64,000 bases of DNA, taken from positions 124,001-188,000 of the forward strand of contig JAYOEY010000005.1 in NCBI GenBank assembly GCA_038116945.1. Reading direction: 5' to 3'. Of the stretch, positions 50,615 through 60,283 are shown in pieces (the first letter of the stretch is position 1; each line of letters starts with the position of its first letter). Under the pieces are notes generated by a model, which worked only from the letters and a program-made list of their open reading frames with translations, was not told the origin of the DNA and made no database searches. Source of the DNA: JAYOEY01 sp038116945 (GTDB lineage Bacteria; Pseudomonadota; Alphaproteobacteria; MPNO01; UBA2964). Made by a program: the position numbers and the translations under genes.

Positions 50615-52315
50615 ATGACATACGATTACATCATCGCCGGCGGAGGATCAGCCGGTTGCGCGCTCGCCAGCCGGCTCTCCGAAAATCCCCGCAACAGGGT
50701 TCTTCTGATCGAGGCGGGAAGGGATTTCGCGCCGGGGGAGGAACCGCAGGATATCCTGTCCTCCTATCCGATGGCTGCGGCCTTCAACCCCGCGTACCAC
50801 TGGACGAAACTCCGCGTGCGGCACAGCAATCGCGGCAACAGCCCGGACCGCGCACCGCTGAGATTCATGGAGCAGGCGCGCGTGATCGGCGGGGGGTCCA
50901 GCATCAACGCGCAGATGGCCAATCGCGGTTCGCCCGAGGATTACGCCGAATGGGTCGAGCTTGGCGCCGACGGGTGGGGCTGGGACGACGTGCTGCCCTT
51001 CTTCAAAAAGCTCGAAACCGACCGCGATTTCGACAACGAGTGGCACGGGCAGAACGGGCCGATCGTCATTCGGAGGGTGCCGCCGGATGACTGGACGTCG
51101 TTCTCGCACGCCGCGGCGAAGGCGCTGGAGAATTCCGGGCTCAGGCATCTGCAGGACCAGAACGGGGCCTTCGAGGACGGCTGGTTCGCCTGTACCATCT
51201 CCAACCATCCGGAGGAGCGCCGGGTATCTTCCGCCATCGGTTTTCTGAACGCGGAGGTGCGCGCGCGGGATAATCTCGATATCCGCTCGGAGACCCATGT
51301 CGAACGGATCCTGTTCGACGGGACGAAGGCGACCGGGCTGCGCGTCGTTTGCGGCGGGAAGACGGAACAAATTTCGGGACAGGAAGTTATCGTCTCCGCT
51401 GGCGCGCTGCACACGCCTGCGCTGCTGATGCGGTCGGGGATCGGCCGGGCGGCGCATCTGCGCGAGCACGGCATCGAGGTGCTGGCGGATCGCGCGGGGG
51501 TCGGTGCAAACCTCAACGAACACCCGACCATCGCCGTATCCGCCTATCTCACGGGCGGGGCGCGGCTGCAGGAACTGAACCGGCGGCACGCCCATGTCGG
51601 ATTCCGCTATTCTTCCGGTCTTCCGGATTGCGGCGCGCAGGACATGTACGCCTCGGTGACGGCGAAATCTGCGTGGCATGCGGTCGGGACCCGGCTCGGC
51701 TCGTTTCTGCTGTGGTGCAACAAGCCCTATTCGCGGGGGACAGTGGGGCTGTCGTCGGCAAATTCGCTCGACGAACCCGATGTCGATTTCCAGATGCTGG
51801 CCGACCGGCGCGACATGGATCGCATGACCGACGGCGTTCGACGCATGGCGGAACTGTTCGACGACCCGGTTTTCCAGGAGGTCGCCAAGGACCCGTTCCC
51901 GGCCAGCTATTCGGAGCGCGTGCGACGGATCGGGGCGGTCAATACGAAGAACCGCATCCTGACCAATATTCTCGGTGCGCTGATGGATTGCCCGGGGCCG
52001 GTCCGGCGGGCGGCGATCCACGGCTTCATCACTCAGGGCGCGAAGCTCAAAAACATGCTGCGCGATCGGGACGAGATGGAGGAGTTCGTTCGCGACGGGG
52101 TCAGCGGCTGCTGGCATCCGTCCGGTACCTGCCGCATGGGCCGCGCGGACGATCCGATGGCGGTGACCGATCCGTCGGGCCGGGTCTACGGCGTCCAGAA
52201 CCTTCGGGTCTGCGATGCCTCGATTTTTCCCTGCGTGCCGCGGGCCAATACCAACGTGCCGACCATGATGTGCGCGGAGAAGATCGCCGCCACGGTTCTT
52301 TCCGGCGCGCGCTGA
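50615..52315 (+). CDS. GMC-family FAD oxidoreductase (choline dehydrogenase-like)
   Basis: This 566-residue flavoprotein of the glucose-methanol-choline family has the FAD motif YIIAGGGSAGCALASRL, the GMC signature near VIGGGSSINAQMANRG, and the active-site His in GCWHPSGTCRMG with the late NTNVPTMMCAEKIA. Substrates include alcohols such as choline; none is assigned here. A UbiD gene follows 87 bases later on the same strand. Confidence 0.92.
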   Translation: MTYDYIIAGGGSAGCALASRLSENPRNRVLLIEAGRDFAPGEEPQDILSSYPMAAAFNPAYHWTKLRVRHSNRGNSPDRAPLRFMEQARVIGGGSSINAQMANRGSPEDYAEWVELGADGWGWDDVLPFFKKLETDRDFDNEWHGQNGPIVIRRVPPDDWTSFSHAAAKALENSGLRHLQDQNGAFEDGWFACTISNHPEERRVSSAIGFLNAEVRARDNLDIRSETHVERILFDGTKATGLRVVCGGKTEQISGQEVIVSAGALHTPALLMRSGIGRAAHLREHGIEVLADRAGVGANLNEHPTIAVSAYLTGGARLQELNRRHAHVGFRYSSGLPDCGAQDMYASVTAKSAWHAVGTRLGSFLLWCNKPYSRGTVGLSSANSLDEPDVDFQMLADRRDMDRMTDGVRRMAELFDDPVFQEVAKDPFPASYSERVRRIGAVNTKNRILTNILGALMDCPGPVRRAAIHGFITQGAKLKNMLRDRDEMEEFVRDGVSGCWHPSGTCRMGRADDPMAVTDPSGRVYGVQNLRVCDASIFPCVPRANTNVPTMMCAEKIAATVLSGAR

Positions 52316-52402
52316 GCCACTGTCTCGTCCGGTTTGTTGCCGATAAACGGGCGCGGTGATAGGGTCCGCGCCTCTTTCGGTACGACAGTCGGAGCCACGT
52401 AA

Positions 52403-54010
52403 ATGTCCAGCAGTTTCAGGGAATTCGTCGACGATCTGCGCCGCGAAGGTCAGCTTCGCGAGATTTCCAAGAAGGTCGATATCCGCCACATCGCGGCGCT
52501 GGTCGATCAGTCAGACACCGCGCTGATGTTTACCAATGTCGAGGGCTACGACATGCCGGTCGTGTCAGGGCTTGTGAACAGCCGGGATCGGCTGGCCATT
52601 GCGATGGGATGCGAATTCGGCGAGATCGAGGGCAAGCTGCGCCGGGGCATCGACCGGCCAATCCCTCCCAAGATGGTCAATGCGGGCCCGGTGCGCGAGA
52701 TCCTGATGGAGGGCGACGAGGTCGACCTCTACAACCTGCCCGTACCGCTGTTCTCGATCCGCGACGGCGGGCCGATGATCACCGCGGGCGTGACCATCGC
52801 CGAGGACCCTGACCTCGGGCTCAATGCCGGCGTCTACCGGTTTCTGGTGAAGGACCGAAACACGACCGGCATCGACATCGTCACGCCGAACAACCTGCGC
52901 AAGCTTGCCGAAAAGGCGCTGGCGAAGAACGAACCCCTGCCGATTTCAATCAATATTGGTACGCATCCGGCGGAGCTCATCACGGCGACCTTCAAGGCGG
53001 CACCGGGCGTAGACGAGCTTGCCATGTCGGGCGGCATGCGTGGCGAAGCTGTGGAACTCACGCCCTGCCAGACGATCCCGACGCCCTGCATTGCGGATGC
53101 CGAAATCGTACTGGAAGCGGAAATCCTGCCCACCGGCTGGACGCTGCCCGAAGGCCGGTTCGGCGAATTCACCCGGCTGATGGGCGGGCTTCACTGGAAC
53201 CCGCTGGTCCGCATCAAGGCGGTCGCGATGCGGCGCAACGCGCTCTACTACGCGCTGCAGATGCCCTGGGAGAACATCTGGCCGAGCGGGCCGATCTACG
53301 AAGCGGCGGTCAGGCGCGCCCTGCATGAGGCCGGCGTGCAGACCACGGCGGTCAACATCACGCCCGGCGGGTGCTGCCACTGGCATGCGGTGATTGCCAT
53401 CAACCCGCTGCCGGGCGATGCCAAGAACGCCATGATGGCGGCCCTGTCGGTTGCCGACATGAAACATGTGGTCGTGGTCGACAGCGATATCGACGTGTTC
53501 GACGGCGTCGACGTCGAATGGGCGCTGGCGACGCGTGTGCAGGCGGACAGGGATGTGCTGATCATCTCGGGCGCGCGGTCGAAGCCGCTCGACCCCAGCC
53601 TGCCGCCGGTTCCCGGCCGCATTCCGGTAACCGCCAAGATGGGTATCGATGCGACGATCGGCCCCGACGTGCCGCGCGAGCGGTTCGAGCGCATTGCCTA
53701 TGCTTATGCAGATCAGGTGAAGCTGGACGATTTTCTGGGCGACGGAGAAGGCGCGCGAGGTGCAGCGGGCGACATTCCGGAGGAAACGGTGGCGGCACTC
53801 AGCACCCGCATCCGCGAGGCTATCTCCAGCGAGCCGCTTTATTTCGCGGAGCTGGCGGAACGGTTCGCAACGGAGGGATTCCAGGCGGTCGGCCGCGCGC
53901 TGGGGACACTGCACCAGGAAGGCGTGCTGTGGCAGGACAAGCTCGGCAAGTTCTGTCTGAAGGAGTCCGAATTTGCTGCCGAACCGCCCTCGCATCCGGG
54001 GGGGCGTTAG
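52403..54010 (+). CDS. UbiD-family decarboxylase with C-terminal extension
   Basis: This 535-residue protein is a UbiD-family enzyme that uses prenylated FMN to decarboxylate or carboxylate unsaturated or aromatic acids. The active-site Glu-Arg-Glu region is LPEGRFGEFTRLMGGLHW and the cofactor-binding regions INIGTHPAELIT and MPWENIWPSG are in place. Beyond the normal end (about residue 460) there is an extra segment of 60-70 residues, around 474-520, that reads like a winged helix (PLYFAELAERFATEGF; VGRALGTLHQEGVLW). No ubiX is in the window. The neighbour GMC gene suggests alcohol-to-acid chemistry before decarboxylation. Confidence 0.9.
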   Translation: MSSSFREFVDDLRREGQLREISKKVDIRHIAALVDQSDTALMFTNVEGYDMPVVSGLVNSRDRLAIAMGCEFGEIEGKLRRGIDRPIPPKMVNAGPVREILMEGDEVDLYNLPVPLFSIRDGGPMITAGVTIAEDPDLGLNAGVYRFLVKDRNTTGIDIVTPNNLRKLAEKALAKNEPLPISINIGTHPAELITATFKAAPGVDELAMSGGMRGEAVELTPCQTIPTPCIADAEIVLEAEILPTGWTLPEGRFGEFTRLMGGLHWNPLVRIKAVAMRRNALYYALQMPWENIWPSGPIYEAAVRRALHEAGVQTTAVNITPGGCCHWHAVIAINPLPGDAKNAMMAALSVADMKHVVVVDSDIDVFDGVDVEWALATRVQADRDVLIISGARSKPLDPSLPPVPGRIPVTAKMGIDATIGPDVPRERFERIAYAYADQVKLDDFLGDGEGARGAAGDIPEETVAALSTRIREAISSEPLYFAELAERFATEGFQAVGRALGTLHQEGVLWQDKLGKFCLKESEFAAEPPSHPGGR

Positions 54011-54019
54011 CAGGGGCCG

Positions 54020-56080
54020 TCAGTCCAGGGCCCGGCCCGATGGAAAACGGATCGTGGCGGTGGTGCCCTGGTTCGGGCCCTTGGTAGCGCTCACCAGGGT
54101 CAGTTCGCCGCCGTGGAGTTCGGTCAGCGCCCGCGCGAGATTGAGACCGAGTCCCGTGCCCTCGAAATGCCTGTCCAGGCCGGTGTCGGCCTGACCGAAA
54201 GGCTGGAAGACCTTCGTCATGTCTTCCTTCGCGATGCCGATTCCGGTGTCTTTCACCGCTATCAGAAGATCGCCGTTTTCGGCCCGGTCTGCCGATACCG
54301 TCACCGAACCGCCTGCCGGCGTGAACTTCACCGCGTTGCTCAGGAGATTTATGACGATCTGTTTTATCTTCCGGATGTCTCCGCGGATCTGCGGCAGCCC
54401 CGGAGCTTCTCGGACAGCGACCTCTACGTTGTTCTGCTGTGCGCGTTCGCTCACGAGCCGGACGGCGAGTTCAATGGGTTCGCTCAGGGATAGCGGGCCT
54501 TCGACGAGGTCAAGCTTGCCGGCCTCGATCTTCGACATGTCGAGAATATCATTGATCAGGTCGAGCAGATGAACGCCGCTGTCGTGGATGTCCTTCGCAT
54601 AGTTCCGGTATTCGTCGAACGAATTGGTGCCCAGAAGAGCATCGCGAATGATTTCCGAGAACCCGATGACGGCGTTGAGCGGCGTCCGCAATTCGTGGCT
54701 CATATTGGCCAGGAATTCCGATTTCGATTTGTTGGCGATTTCCGCCGCTTCCTTGGCTCGAAGCGCGGCGACGCTGGTTCTTTTCAGCGCTTCCTCGCGC
54801 TCCTTCAGGACCGTAATGTCCGTGATGGTGATAACGGTACCGTCTTCCGATGTCTTTCGGTACGTGATCTGCAGCCAGGTTCCGTTGAACAGCTGCAGTT
54901 CGTGAACCGATGGCGCCCTTCGGAATTCTTCGACCCGCGTCCTGACAAAGGCGTCGGGTTCGATAGCCGTTCCCCTTCGGGCCGCCTCGACCGCGTAAGC
55001 GCGCACCAGGCTCTCCAGCGTCTGACCGGGCCGAACGGCGAAATCGCCCCTCGGCAGCATCGTTTCGTATCTGGTATTGGAAAAAACCAGGCGTTCGTTC
55101 GCGTCGAACAGGGCAATTGCGTCGGTGAAGCTTTCTATCGCGTCGTTCAGCCGTTCTTCGTTTCTGCGCAGCGCGGCTTCGGCCTTGCGCTGTTCGGTTA
55201 TGTCTTCCGTGATGCTGAGGATATGGCTCACCCGTCGGGATGAATCGATCAAGGGATATTTCACGGTTCTGAGGACGCGATTTCCCAGCGCCGGGGAATC
55301 CACCACGCATTCCGGAAATTCGGTAATGATGCCTTCGTCGATTACCCTTTTGTTGAGTTCGCGCCGTTCGGAGTTCTGGCCTTCGCTGAAAATGAAACTG
55401 ATCTGCTGATTCAGAATTTCGTCGCGCGGCCTGTTGACGATGGCTTCGAACGTCTTGTTCACGTATGCGAACCGGTCTTCGACCGCATCGCGGACGCTGA
55501 TCATCAACGGAACGTTGTCAATGATCGTGTCGAGCAACGCCTGCAGGCCGGATTGCTCGATCTCATCGCTGACCAGCGGCCTTGTGGCAGTCGCCGGGAA
55601 ACCGGTTCCCGACATGACGATGACCGTAGACCCGTCTTCGAGGCGGACCGCCTGCGCTTCGCAAACCAGGCCGGATGCAAGTGCGATCCTGGTATTTTCT
55701 GCAAAATTTCCCTGGGACGGTGTCACGCTGTCGCCGAGCGCCAGCAGCGCTTCCTGTCCCTGAATGACGAGACGCTGCGCCAGCTTCGCGAAGGAGGTTC
55801 CGACGATTTCGTCGTCTTGCGCCAGCCCGAACATTGTCCGGAAAGGCGCATTGACCGAGGACACGGTTCTGTTTTCGTCGATGACGATGGCTGCCGTGGC
55901 GAGAAAACCGATAAATCCGGCGGCCGGGGAAGAAGGACGGGGACCGGCGCGCGCGTGCGTGGGGGAGGGCGTCGATGATTTCGCCGCCCCGCTATCCGCC
56001 CCGTCCCGATGCGCTGCGCGCCCGCGCAGCAGCGCATTCTGCGTTATGTCGCCCATCAGGCCGCCTGACATGAGGTCCAC
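54020..56080 (-). CDS. PAS-domain sensor histidine kinase (cytoplasmic)
   Basis: This 686-residue histidine kinase has no obvious membrane segments. It contains two to three PAS domains (about residues 55-130, 175-300 and 305-425; PAC-like segment LRTVKYPLIDSSRRVSHILS and ITITDITVLKEREEAL), then a HisKA dimerisation domain with the phospho-acceptor H462 in MSHELRTPLNAVIGFSEII and a HATPase with QIVINLLSNAVKFTP, DTGIGIAKED and GTGLGLNLARAL. There is no receiver domain, and no response regulator lies beside it. A perfect CtrA box is 36-50 bases upstream. It resembles PleC/DivJ-type kinases in layout, but identity is not shown. Confidence 0.9.
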   Translation of the reverse strand: MDLMSGGLMGDITQNALLRGRAAHRDGADSGAAKSSTPSPTHARAGPRPSSPAAGFIGFLATAAIVIDENRTVSSVNAPFRTMFGLAQDDEIVGTSFAKLAQRLVIQGQEALLALGDSVTPSQGNFAENTRIALASGLVCEAQAVRLEDGSTVIVMSGTGFPATATRPLVSDEIEQSGLQALLDTIIDNVPLMISVRDAVEDRFAYVNKTFEAIVNRPRDEILNQQISFIFSEGQNSERRELNKRVIDEGIITEFPECVVDSPALGNRVLRTVKYPLIDSSRRVSHILSITEDITEQRKAEAALRRNEERLNDAIESFTDAIALFDANERLVFSNTRYETMLPRGDFAVRPGQTLESLVRAYAVEAARRGTAIEPDAFVRTRVEEFRRAPSVHELQLFNGTWLQITYRKTSEDGTVITITDITVLKEREEALKRTSVAALRAKEAAEIANKSKSEFLANMSHELRTPLNAVIGFSEIIRDALLGTNSFDEYRNYAKDIHDSGVHLLDLINDILDMSKIEAGKLDLVEGPLSLSEPIELAVRLVSERAQQNNVEVAVREAPGLPQIRGDIRKIKQIVINLLSNAVKFTPAGGSVTVSADRAENGDLLIAVKDTGIGIAKEDMTKVFQPFGQADTGLDRHFEGTGLGLNLARALTELHGGELTLVSATKGPNQGTTATIRFPSGRALD

Positions 56081-56115
56081 GAATTCTCAAGGACGTCAAG
56101 TTACCCATCCGGCGA

Positions 56116-56130
56116 TTAAGGATGCGTTAA
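56116..56130 (-). promoter_or_regulatory. CtrA box upstream of the histidine kinase gene
   Basis: A perfect TTAA-N7-TTAA (minus strand TTAACGCATCCTTAA) lies between apt and the histidine kinase gene. It is one of only two such matches I found in the window, both in upstream regions. Confidence 0.65.
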
Positions 56131-56158
56131 ATGTAAATGCGGTTCGCGGCGGCGGAGG

Positions 56159-56674
56159 TCAGGAAGAGTAGCTGACGAGAGTTTCCACGGGGACGTCGAT
56201 TTTCGAACGTCCGTCGAGGAAATCCAGCTCGATGACGCAGGCGGCGGCCCGGACATCGGCTTCGAGGCGTCTCAACAGCGTGATCGACGCCGCGAGAGTT
56301 CCTCCCGTCGCGAGCAGATCGTCGAGGACGACTACTTTCTGTCCGGCGCTCACGCCATCGGTCTGTATTTCGAGCGTGTCGCTGCCGTACTCCAGTTCGT
56401 ACGAGTGCGAAACCGTATCGCCAGGCAGCTTCGTAGGCTTTCTGACCATCGTAAAACCGCATCCCAGAGCGTAGGCGACAGGCGCCGCGACCAGAAACCC
56501 GCGCGACTCGATGCCCACCAGAATATCCGGCGCGTAGGGAGCGATCCGTTCTGCCATCCGGTCGACGGTCGCTTTCCAGGCGTCGGCGCTCCGCAGCAGG
56601 GTCGATATGTCGTAGAAAAGAATGCCCGGTTTGGGGAAATCGGGAATGCTTCTGATGTGGTCTTTCAGGTCCAT
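56159..56674 (-). CDS. apt: Adenine phosphoribosyltransferase
   Basis: APRT salvages adenine to AMP using PRPP. The 171-residue protein has the PRPP-binding motif VVVLDDLLATGGT, the GILFYDISTLL start region and LVGIESRGFLVAAPVAYAL. The length matches bacterial APRTs. It lies upstream of the histidine kinase gene on the same strand with a 78-base gap and is divergent from the TAXI receptor. Confidence 0.96.
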   Translation of the reverse strand: MDLKDHIRSIPDFPKPGILFYDISTLLRSADAWKATVDRMAERIAPYAPDILVGIESRGFLVAAPVAYALGCGFTMVRKPTKLPGDTVSHSYELEYGSDTLEIQTDGVSAGQKVVVLDDLLATGGTLAASITLLRRLEADVRAAACVIELDFLDGRSKIDVPVETLVSYSS

Positions 56675-56765
56675 TGCGGGCTTTCCGGTCGATCAGCGGG
56701 GGCGGCATCCTATCGCCGGCGAAACCGTGCGCCAACCCGGAACGGCACGTTTCGGCCATCCCGCA

Positions 56766-56795
56766 TTGACAGGCGTCGGGCCGTCCGGGCATGGT
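56766..56795 (+). promoter_or_regulatory. Candidate promoter of the TAXI operon
   Basis: A perfect TTGACA (56766-56771), an 18-base spacer and a weak CATGGT (56790-56795) precede the TAXI receptor gene by about 58 bases. Confidence 0.45.
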
Positions 56796-56853
56796 GAAGC
56801 GCGGATTTCAGGTTCGCACTCAGCAAGAAATTCGTCATGCAGGAGAGGACACG

Positions 56854-57843
56854 ATGAAAAACATCCTGATCTCAGGTCTCGCGCTGGCATTCGCCGTTGG
56901 TTTCGCCGCCGATGCCGATGCGCAGAGCAAGCGACGCTATATTTCGATCGGCACCGGTGGGCCGACGGGGGTTTATTTCCAGGTCGGCAACGCCATCTGC
57001 CGCCTTGTTCACAAGGAAGCCGCGGAAGGCCGGAAGAAAGGGCGCAAGCACGGCATTCGCTGTTCGGCGCCTTCGACCGGCGGGTCCAACTACAATATCG
57101 GCCAGATCAAGCAGGGAGAGCTGGATTTCGGCGTGGCCCAGTCCGACTGGCAGTATCACGCCTATAACGGGTCCAGCGCCTGGAAAGGCAAGCAGTTCAA
57201 GAAGATCCGGGCGGTCTTTTCGGTTCATCCCGAACCGCTGCACATCATTGTCGGCGAAAATTCGGGGGTCTCCGGCTGGGACGAGCTGAAGGGCAAGCGT
57301 GTCAATATCGGCAATGCCGGGTCCGGTCAGCGCGGCACGATGGATTTCCTGATGAAGGAGTATGGCTGGACCAAATCGAGCTTCAAGCTGGCGACCGAAC
57401 TGACTTCTACGGAACAGTCGAAGGCGCTGTGCGACGGCAAGATCGATGCGTTCATCTATACGGTCGGCGTACCGAATGCCGGCGTATCGGTGGCGACCGA
57501 CGGATGCAATGCGAAGATCGTTAATTTCGACAATTCGCTGGCCCAGAAGCTGGTGAAGGACAGGCCCTACTACGCCTGGGCCACCATCCCGAAGGGCACC
57601 TACAAGACGACTGCGGCGGATGTAACCACGTTTGGCGTCATGGCGACTTTCGTCACGAGTGCCGATGTCCCGACAAAGACCGTCTATGAAGTCACCCGGG
57701 CGGTCATGGAAAACATCGACGATTTCCGCAAGCTGCATCCCGCCTTCCGGAATCTCGATCCAAAGAAAATGATCTCGGACGGCCTGTCGGCGCCCCTGCA
57801 TCCCGGTGCGCTGCAGTACTACAAGGAAAAAGGCTGGAAATAG
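56854..57843 (+). CDS. TAXI-family TRAP transporter receptor
   Basis: This 329-residue secreted binding protein has a signal peptide (ILISGLALAFAVGFAADADA) and the TAXI signature YISIGTGGPTGVYFQVGNAI, then GGSNYNIGQIKQGELDFGVA and KGKRVNIGNAGSGQRGTMDF. TAXI receptors bind carboxylates such as glutamate or unknown acids. The ATG at 56854 follows AGGAGAGG. The fused permease gene begins 55 bases after its stop. Confidence 0.93.
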   Translation: MKNILISGLALAFAVGFAADADAQSKRRYISIGTGGPTGVYFQVGNAICRLVHKEAAEGRKKGRKHGIRCSAPSTGGSNYNIGQIKQGELDFGVAQSDWQYHAYNGSSAWKGKQFKKIRAVFSVHPEPLHIIVGENSGVSGWDELKGKRVNIGNAGSGQRGTMDFLMKEYGWTKSSFKLATELTSTEQSKALCDGKIDAFIYTVGVPNAGVSVATDGCNAKIVNFDNSLAQKLVKDRPYYAWATIPKGTYKTTAADVTTFGVMATFVTSADVPTKTVYEVTRAVMENIDDFRKLHPAFRNLDPKKMISDGLSAPLHPGALQYYKEKGWK

Positions 57844-57898
57844 TTGACTGTGGGGCGGTCGAGTCGATCGGCGAGGCCGTCCCCGGTTTCCTGTGACC

Positions 57899-60283
57899 AT
57901 GGCTGAGAATTCTTCCCGGCCGGCGGGCGACGATCCGGTCGATCCCGGCGATGTCCTGAACGAGTTCGAAGGAACGGGCCGCGATCCGGGCCCCGTCGCC
58001 GTCGCCGTCATCGCCTGGGTCTGCGCCATCTGGTCGCTGTTTCAGCTCTGGATTGCGTCGCCCCTGCCATTCCTCGCCGATTTCGGGATAATCGTCGATA
58101 TCCCCGCCCGCGGGGTGCACCTGGCGTTCGCCCTGTTTCTCTGTTTCCTGATTTATCCGCTGAGGAAAAGACGCGGCGCTGTCGGCGTACCTCTCGCCGA
58201 TATTGCGCTAGCGGTCGCCGGCGCCGGTGCGGCGGTCTATGTGTGGCTGGCGCAGGGCGGAATCACGAGCCGCGTCGGCGTGCTGCTCGAACAGGACTGG
58301 TTCGGTGTTGCCGTGCCGGTCGAAGCGATCGTCGGAGGCGTCGGGATCGTCCTTCTGCTGGAGGCGACGCGCCGCGCTGTCGGCATACCGCTGGCGATCA
58401 TCTGCGTCGTGTTCCTGCTGTTCTCTGTCTTCGGTCAGTCCATGCCCGATCTGATCGCACACAAGGGCGTCTCTGTTGAACGGCTGATCGGCTATCAGTG
58501 GCTCACCGGTGAGGCGATCTTCGGGATACCGATCGACGTTTCCGTCAGCTTCGTGTTTCTGTTCGTGCTGTTCGGCGCGCTGCTCGAGCAGGCGGGCGCG
58601 GGCAAGTACTTCCTCGATCTCGCCTTTGCCATGGTGGGGCGTTACCGGGGCGGGCCGGCGAAGGCGGCGATCCTGGCATCAGGCATGAACGGCGCGATTT
58701 CCGGGTCTTCCATCGCCAACGTGGTGACCACCGGCACCTTCACGATTCCCGTCATGAAGCGCATCGGCATTCCCGCAGAGAAGGCGGGCGCGATAGAGGT
58801 CGCGGCAAGCACCAACGGCCAGATCATGCCGCCGATCATGGGCGCTGCCGCCTTCATCATGGCGGAGACGATCGGCATACCCTATTTCGAGGTTGTCATT
58901 GCGGCCTTTATCCCGGCGGTCGTGAGCTATATGGCGCTGCTCTACATTTCGCATCTCGAAGCGTTGAAGCTCGGCCTGACCGGATTGCCGAGGGCGGAAA
59001 TTCCCGTTCTCTGGACGACTTTCAAGGGCGGGATTCATTTCCTGATACCGATCGTGGCGCTGGTCTATCTGTTGCTCGTCGAGCGTTGGACGGCGGGCAG
59101 CGCGGTTTTCTATTCGATTGTCCTTCTGATGGCGATCATCGTCGGGCAGCACATGATGGCGGCCAAGCGGGCGGGGCGGGCGGTCTCGTACGGAATCAGG
59201 CCGGGCTTGCTGGACATCCGCGACGGCCTCGTCACCGGCGCCCGCAACATGATCGGCATTGCGGTCGCGGTCGCGGCGGCAGGTATCATCGTCGGGTCGG
59301 TTTCCTCGACCGGACTGAACAATGCGATGGTAGGGGTCGTCGAAGCCATTTCCGGCGGCAATGTTTACGTATTGCTGGTCCTTACCGCGGCGCTCTGCAT
59401 CGTCCTCGGCATGGGGCTGCCGACCACCGCCAACTATCTGGTCGTCGCGTCGCTGCTCGCGGGCGTGCTTGTGGAACTCGGCAACGCCGCCGGCCTGGTC
59501 CTGCCGCTGATCGCGGTCCATCTTTTCGTGTTCTATTTCGGGCTGCTGGCGGATTCGACGCCGCCGGTCTGTCTCGCCGCTTTTGCGGCTTCGGCGATCT
59601 CGCGCGCGGATCCTCTGAAAACCGGCGTCCAGTCGTTTTTTTACGACATCCGGACGGCGATCCTGCCATTCGTATTCATCTTCAATCCCGAGCTTCTGCT
59701 GATCGGCGTGACGAGTTTCTGGCATGGGCTTGTCATCTTCTGCGTCTCGCTGCTCGCGATCCTCTGTTTCAGCTCGCTGACGCAGCGCTGGATGCTGGTA
59801 AGGCTCGGCTGGCTGGAAGCGGCCTTGCTGATCGTCGCAATGGTCGCGTTCTTCCGACCGTCCTTCATCATGGACCGGTTCTATCCGGCCTTTGCCGAAG
59901 CAAGCGTGCAGTCCGTTCTGAAAGGGGAAACGGCGATCGAAAAGGGCCGGGCCTTCCGTCTCTATGTCGTCCGCGAAACCGATTACGGCGACCGGTTCAA
60001 GCTGTTCAGAATGACGTCGACAGGAGCGTCCGGGCTGACCCCGTACGGGATCGAACTCGATGCGGAGAAGGGCGGCAGATACCCGGTTGCCAATGTTGCG
60101 TTCAACAGCGTCGGCGAGAAGGCGGGGATAAGGCCTTACGAAGACTATCTGACGCTGATCGATATCGAACAGCCGGGCCGTCCGGCGAAGGAGTGGATCT
60201 ATCTTCTGGGGCTGGCGGCGCTGGGCATCGTCGTGCTGTCGCAGATGCGGCGCGCGCGCGCCGTCTCCCGGGCGGAAACGTGA
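57899..60283 (+). CDS. TAXI-type TRAP transporter fused permease
   Basis: This 794-residue inner-membrane protein combines the small (four-helix) and large (twelve-helix) TRAP subunits. The large-subunit motifs are FGALLEQAGAGKYFLDLAFA, MNGAISGSSIANVVTTGTFT and AASTNGQIMPPIMGAAAFIM, with LGMGLPTTANYLVVASLLAG in the second half. After the last helices there is a soluble segment (about residues 665-750, VANVAFNSVGEKAGIRPYED) of the DUF3394/PDZ-like type found in TAXI permeases. A GTG at 57893 is also in frame; the ATG at 57899 is preferred. Its TGA overlaps the start of the FGE-like gene. Confidence 0.92.
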   Translation: MAENSSRPAGDDPVDPGDVLNEFEGTGRDPGPVAVAVIAWVCAIWSLFQLWIASPLPFLADFGIIVDIPARGVHLAFALFLCFLIYPLRKRRGAVGVPLADIALAVAGAGAAVYVWLAQGGITSRVGVLLEQDWFGVAVPVEAIVGGVGIVLLLEATRRAVGIPLAIICVVFLLFSVFGQSMPDLIAHKGVSVERLIGYQWLTGEAIFGIPIDVSVSFVFLFVLFGALLEQAGAGKYFLDLAFAMVGRYRGGPAKAAILASGMNGAISGSSIANVVTTGTFTIPVMKRIGIPAEKAGAIEVAASTNGQIMPPIMGAAAFIMAETIGIPYFEVVIAAFIPAVVSYMALLYISHLEALKLGLTGLPRAEIPVLWTTFKGGIHFLIPIVALVYLLLVERWTAGSAVFYSIVLLMAIIVGQHMMAAKRAGRAVSYGIRPGLLDIRDGLVTGARNMIGIAVAVAAAGIIVGSVSSTGLNNAMVGVVEAISGGNVYVLLVLTAALCIVLGMGLPTTANYLVVASLLAGVLVELGNAAGLVLPLIAVHLFVFYFGLLADSTPPVCLAAFAASAISRADPLKTGVQSFFYDIRTAILPFVFIFNPELLLIGVTSFWHGLVIFCVSLLAILCFSSLTQRWMLVRLGWLEAALLIVAMVAFFRPSFIMDRFYPAFAEASVQSVLKGETAIEKGRAFRLYVVRETDYGDRFKLFRMTSTGASGLTPYGIELDAEKGGRYPVANVAFNSVGEKAGIRPYEDYLTLIDIEQPGRPAKEWIYLLGLAALGIVVLSQMRRARAVSRAET

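Noticed and set aside
50648..52489. Long minus-strand frame (613 codons) opposite the GMC gene
   Set aside because: Antisense shadow with Arg/His/Pro-rich composition; no domain.
59086..60279. Plus-strand frame running into the FGE-like gene
   Set aside because: It overlaps the TAXI permease in another frame and lacks features. The signal peptide begins at GTG 60280.
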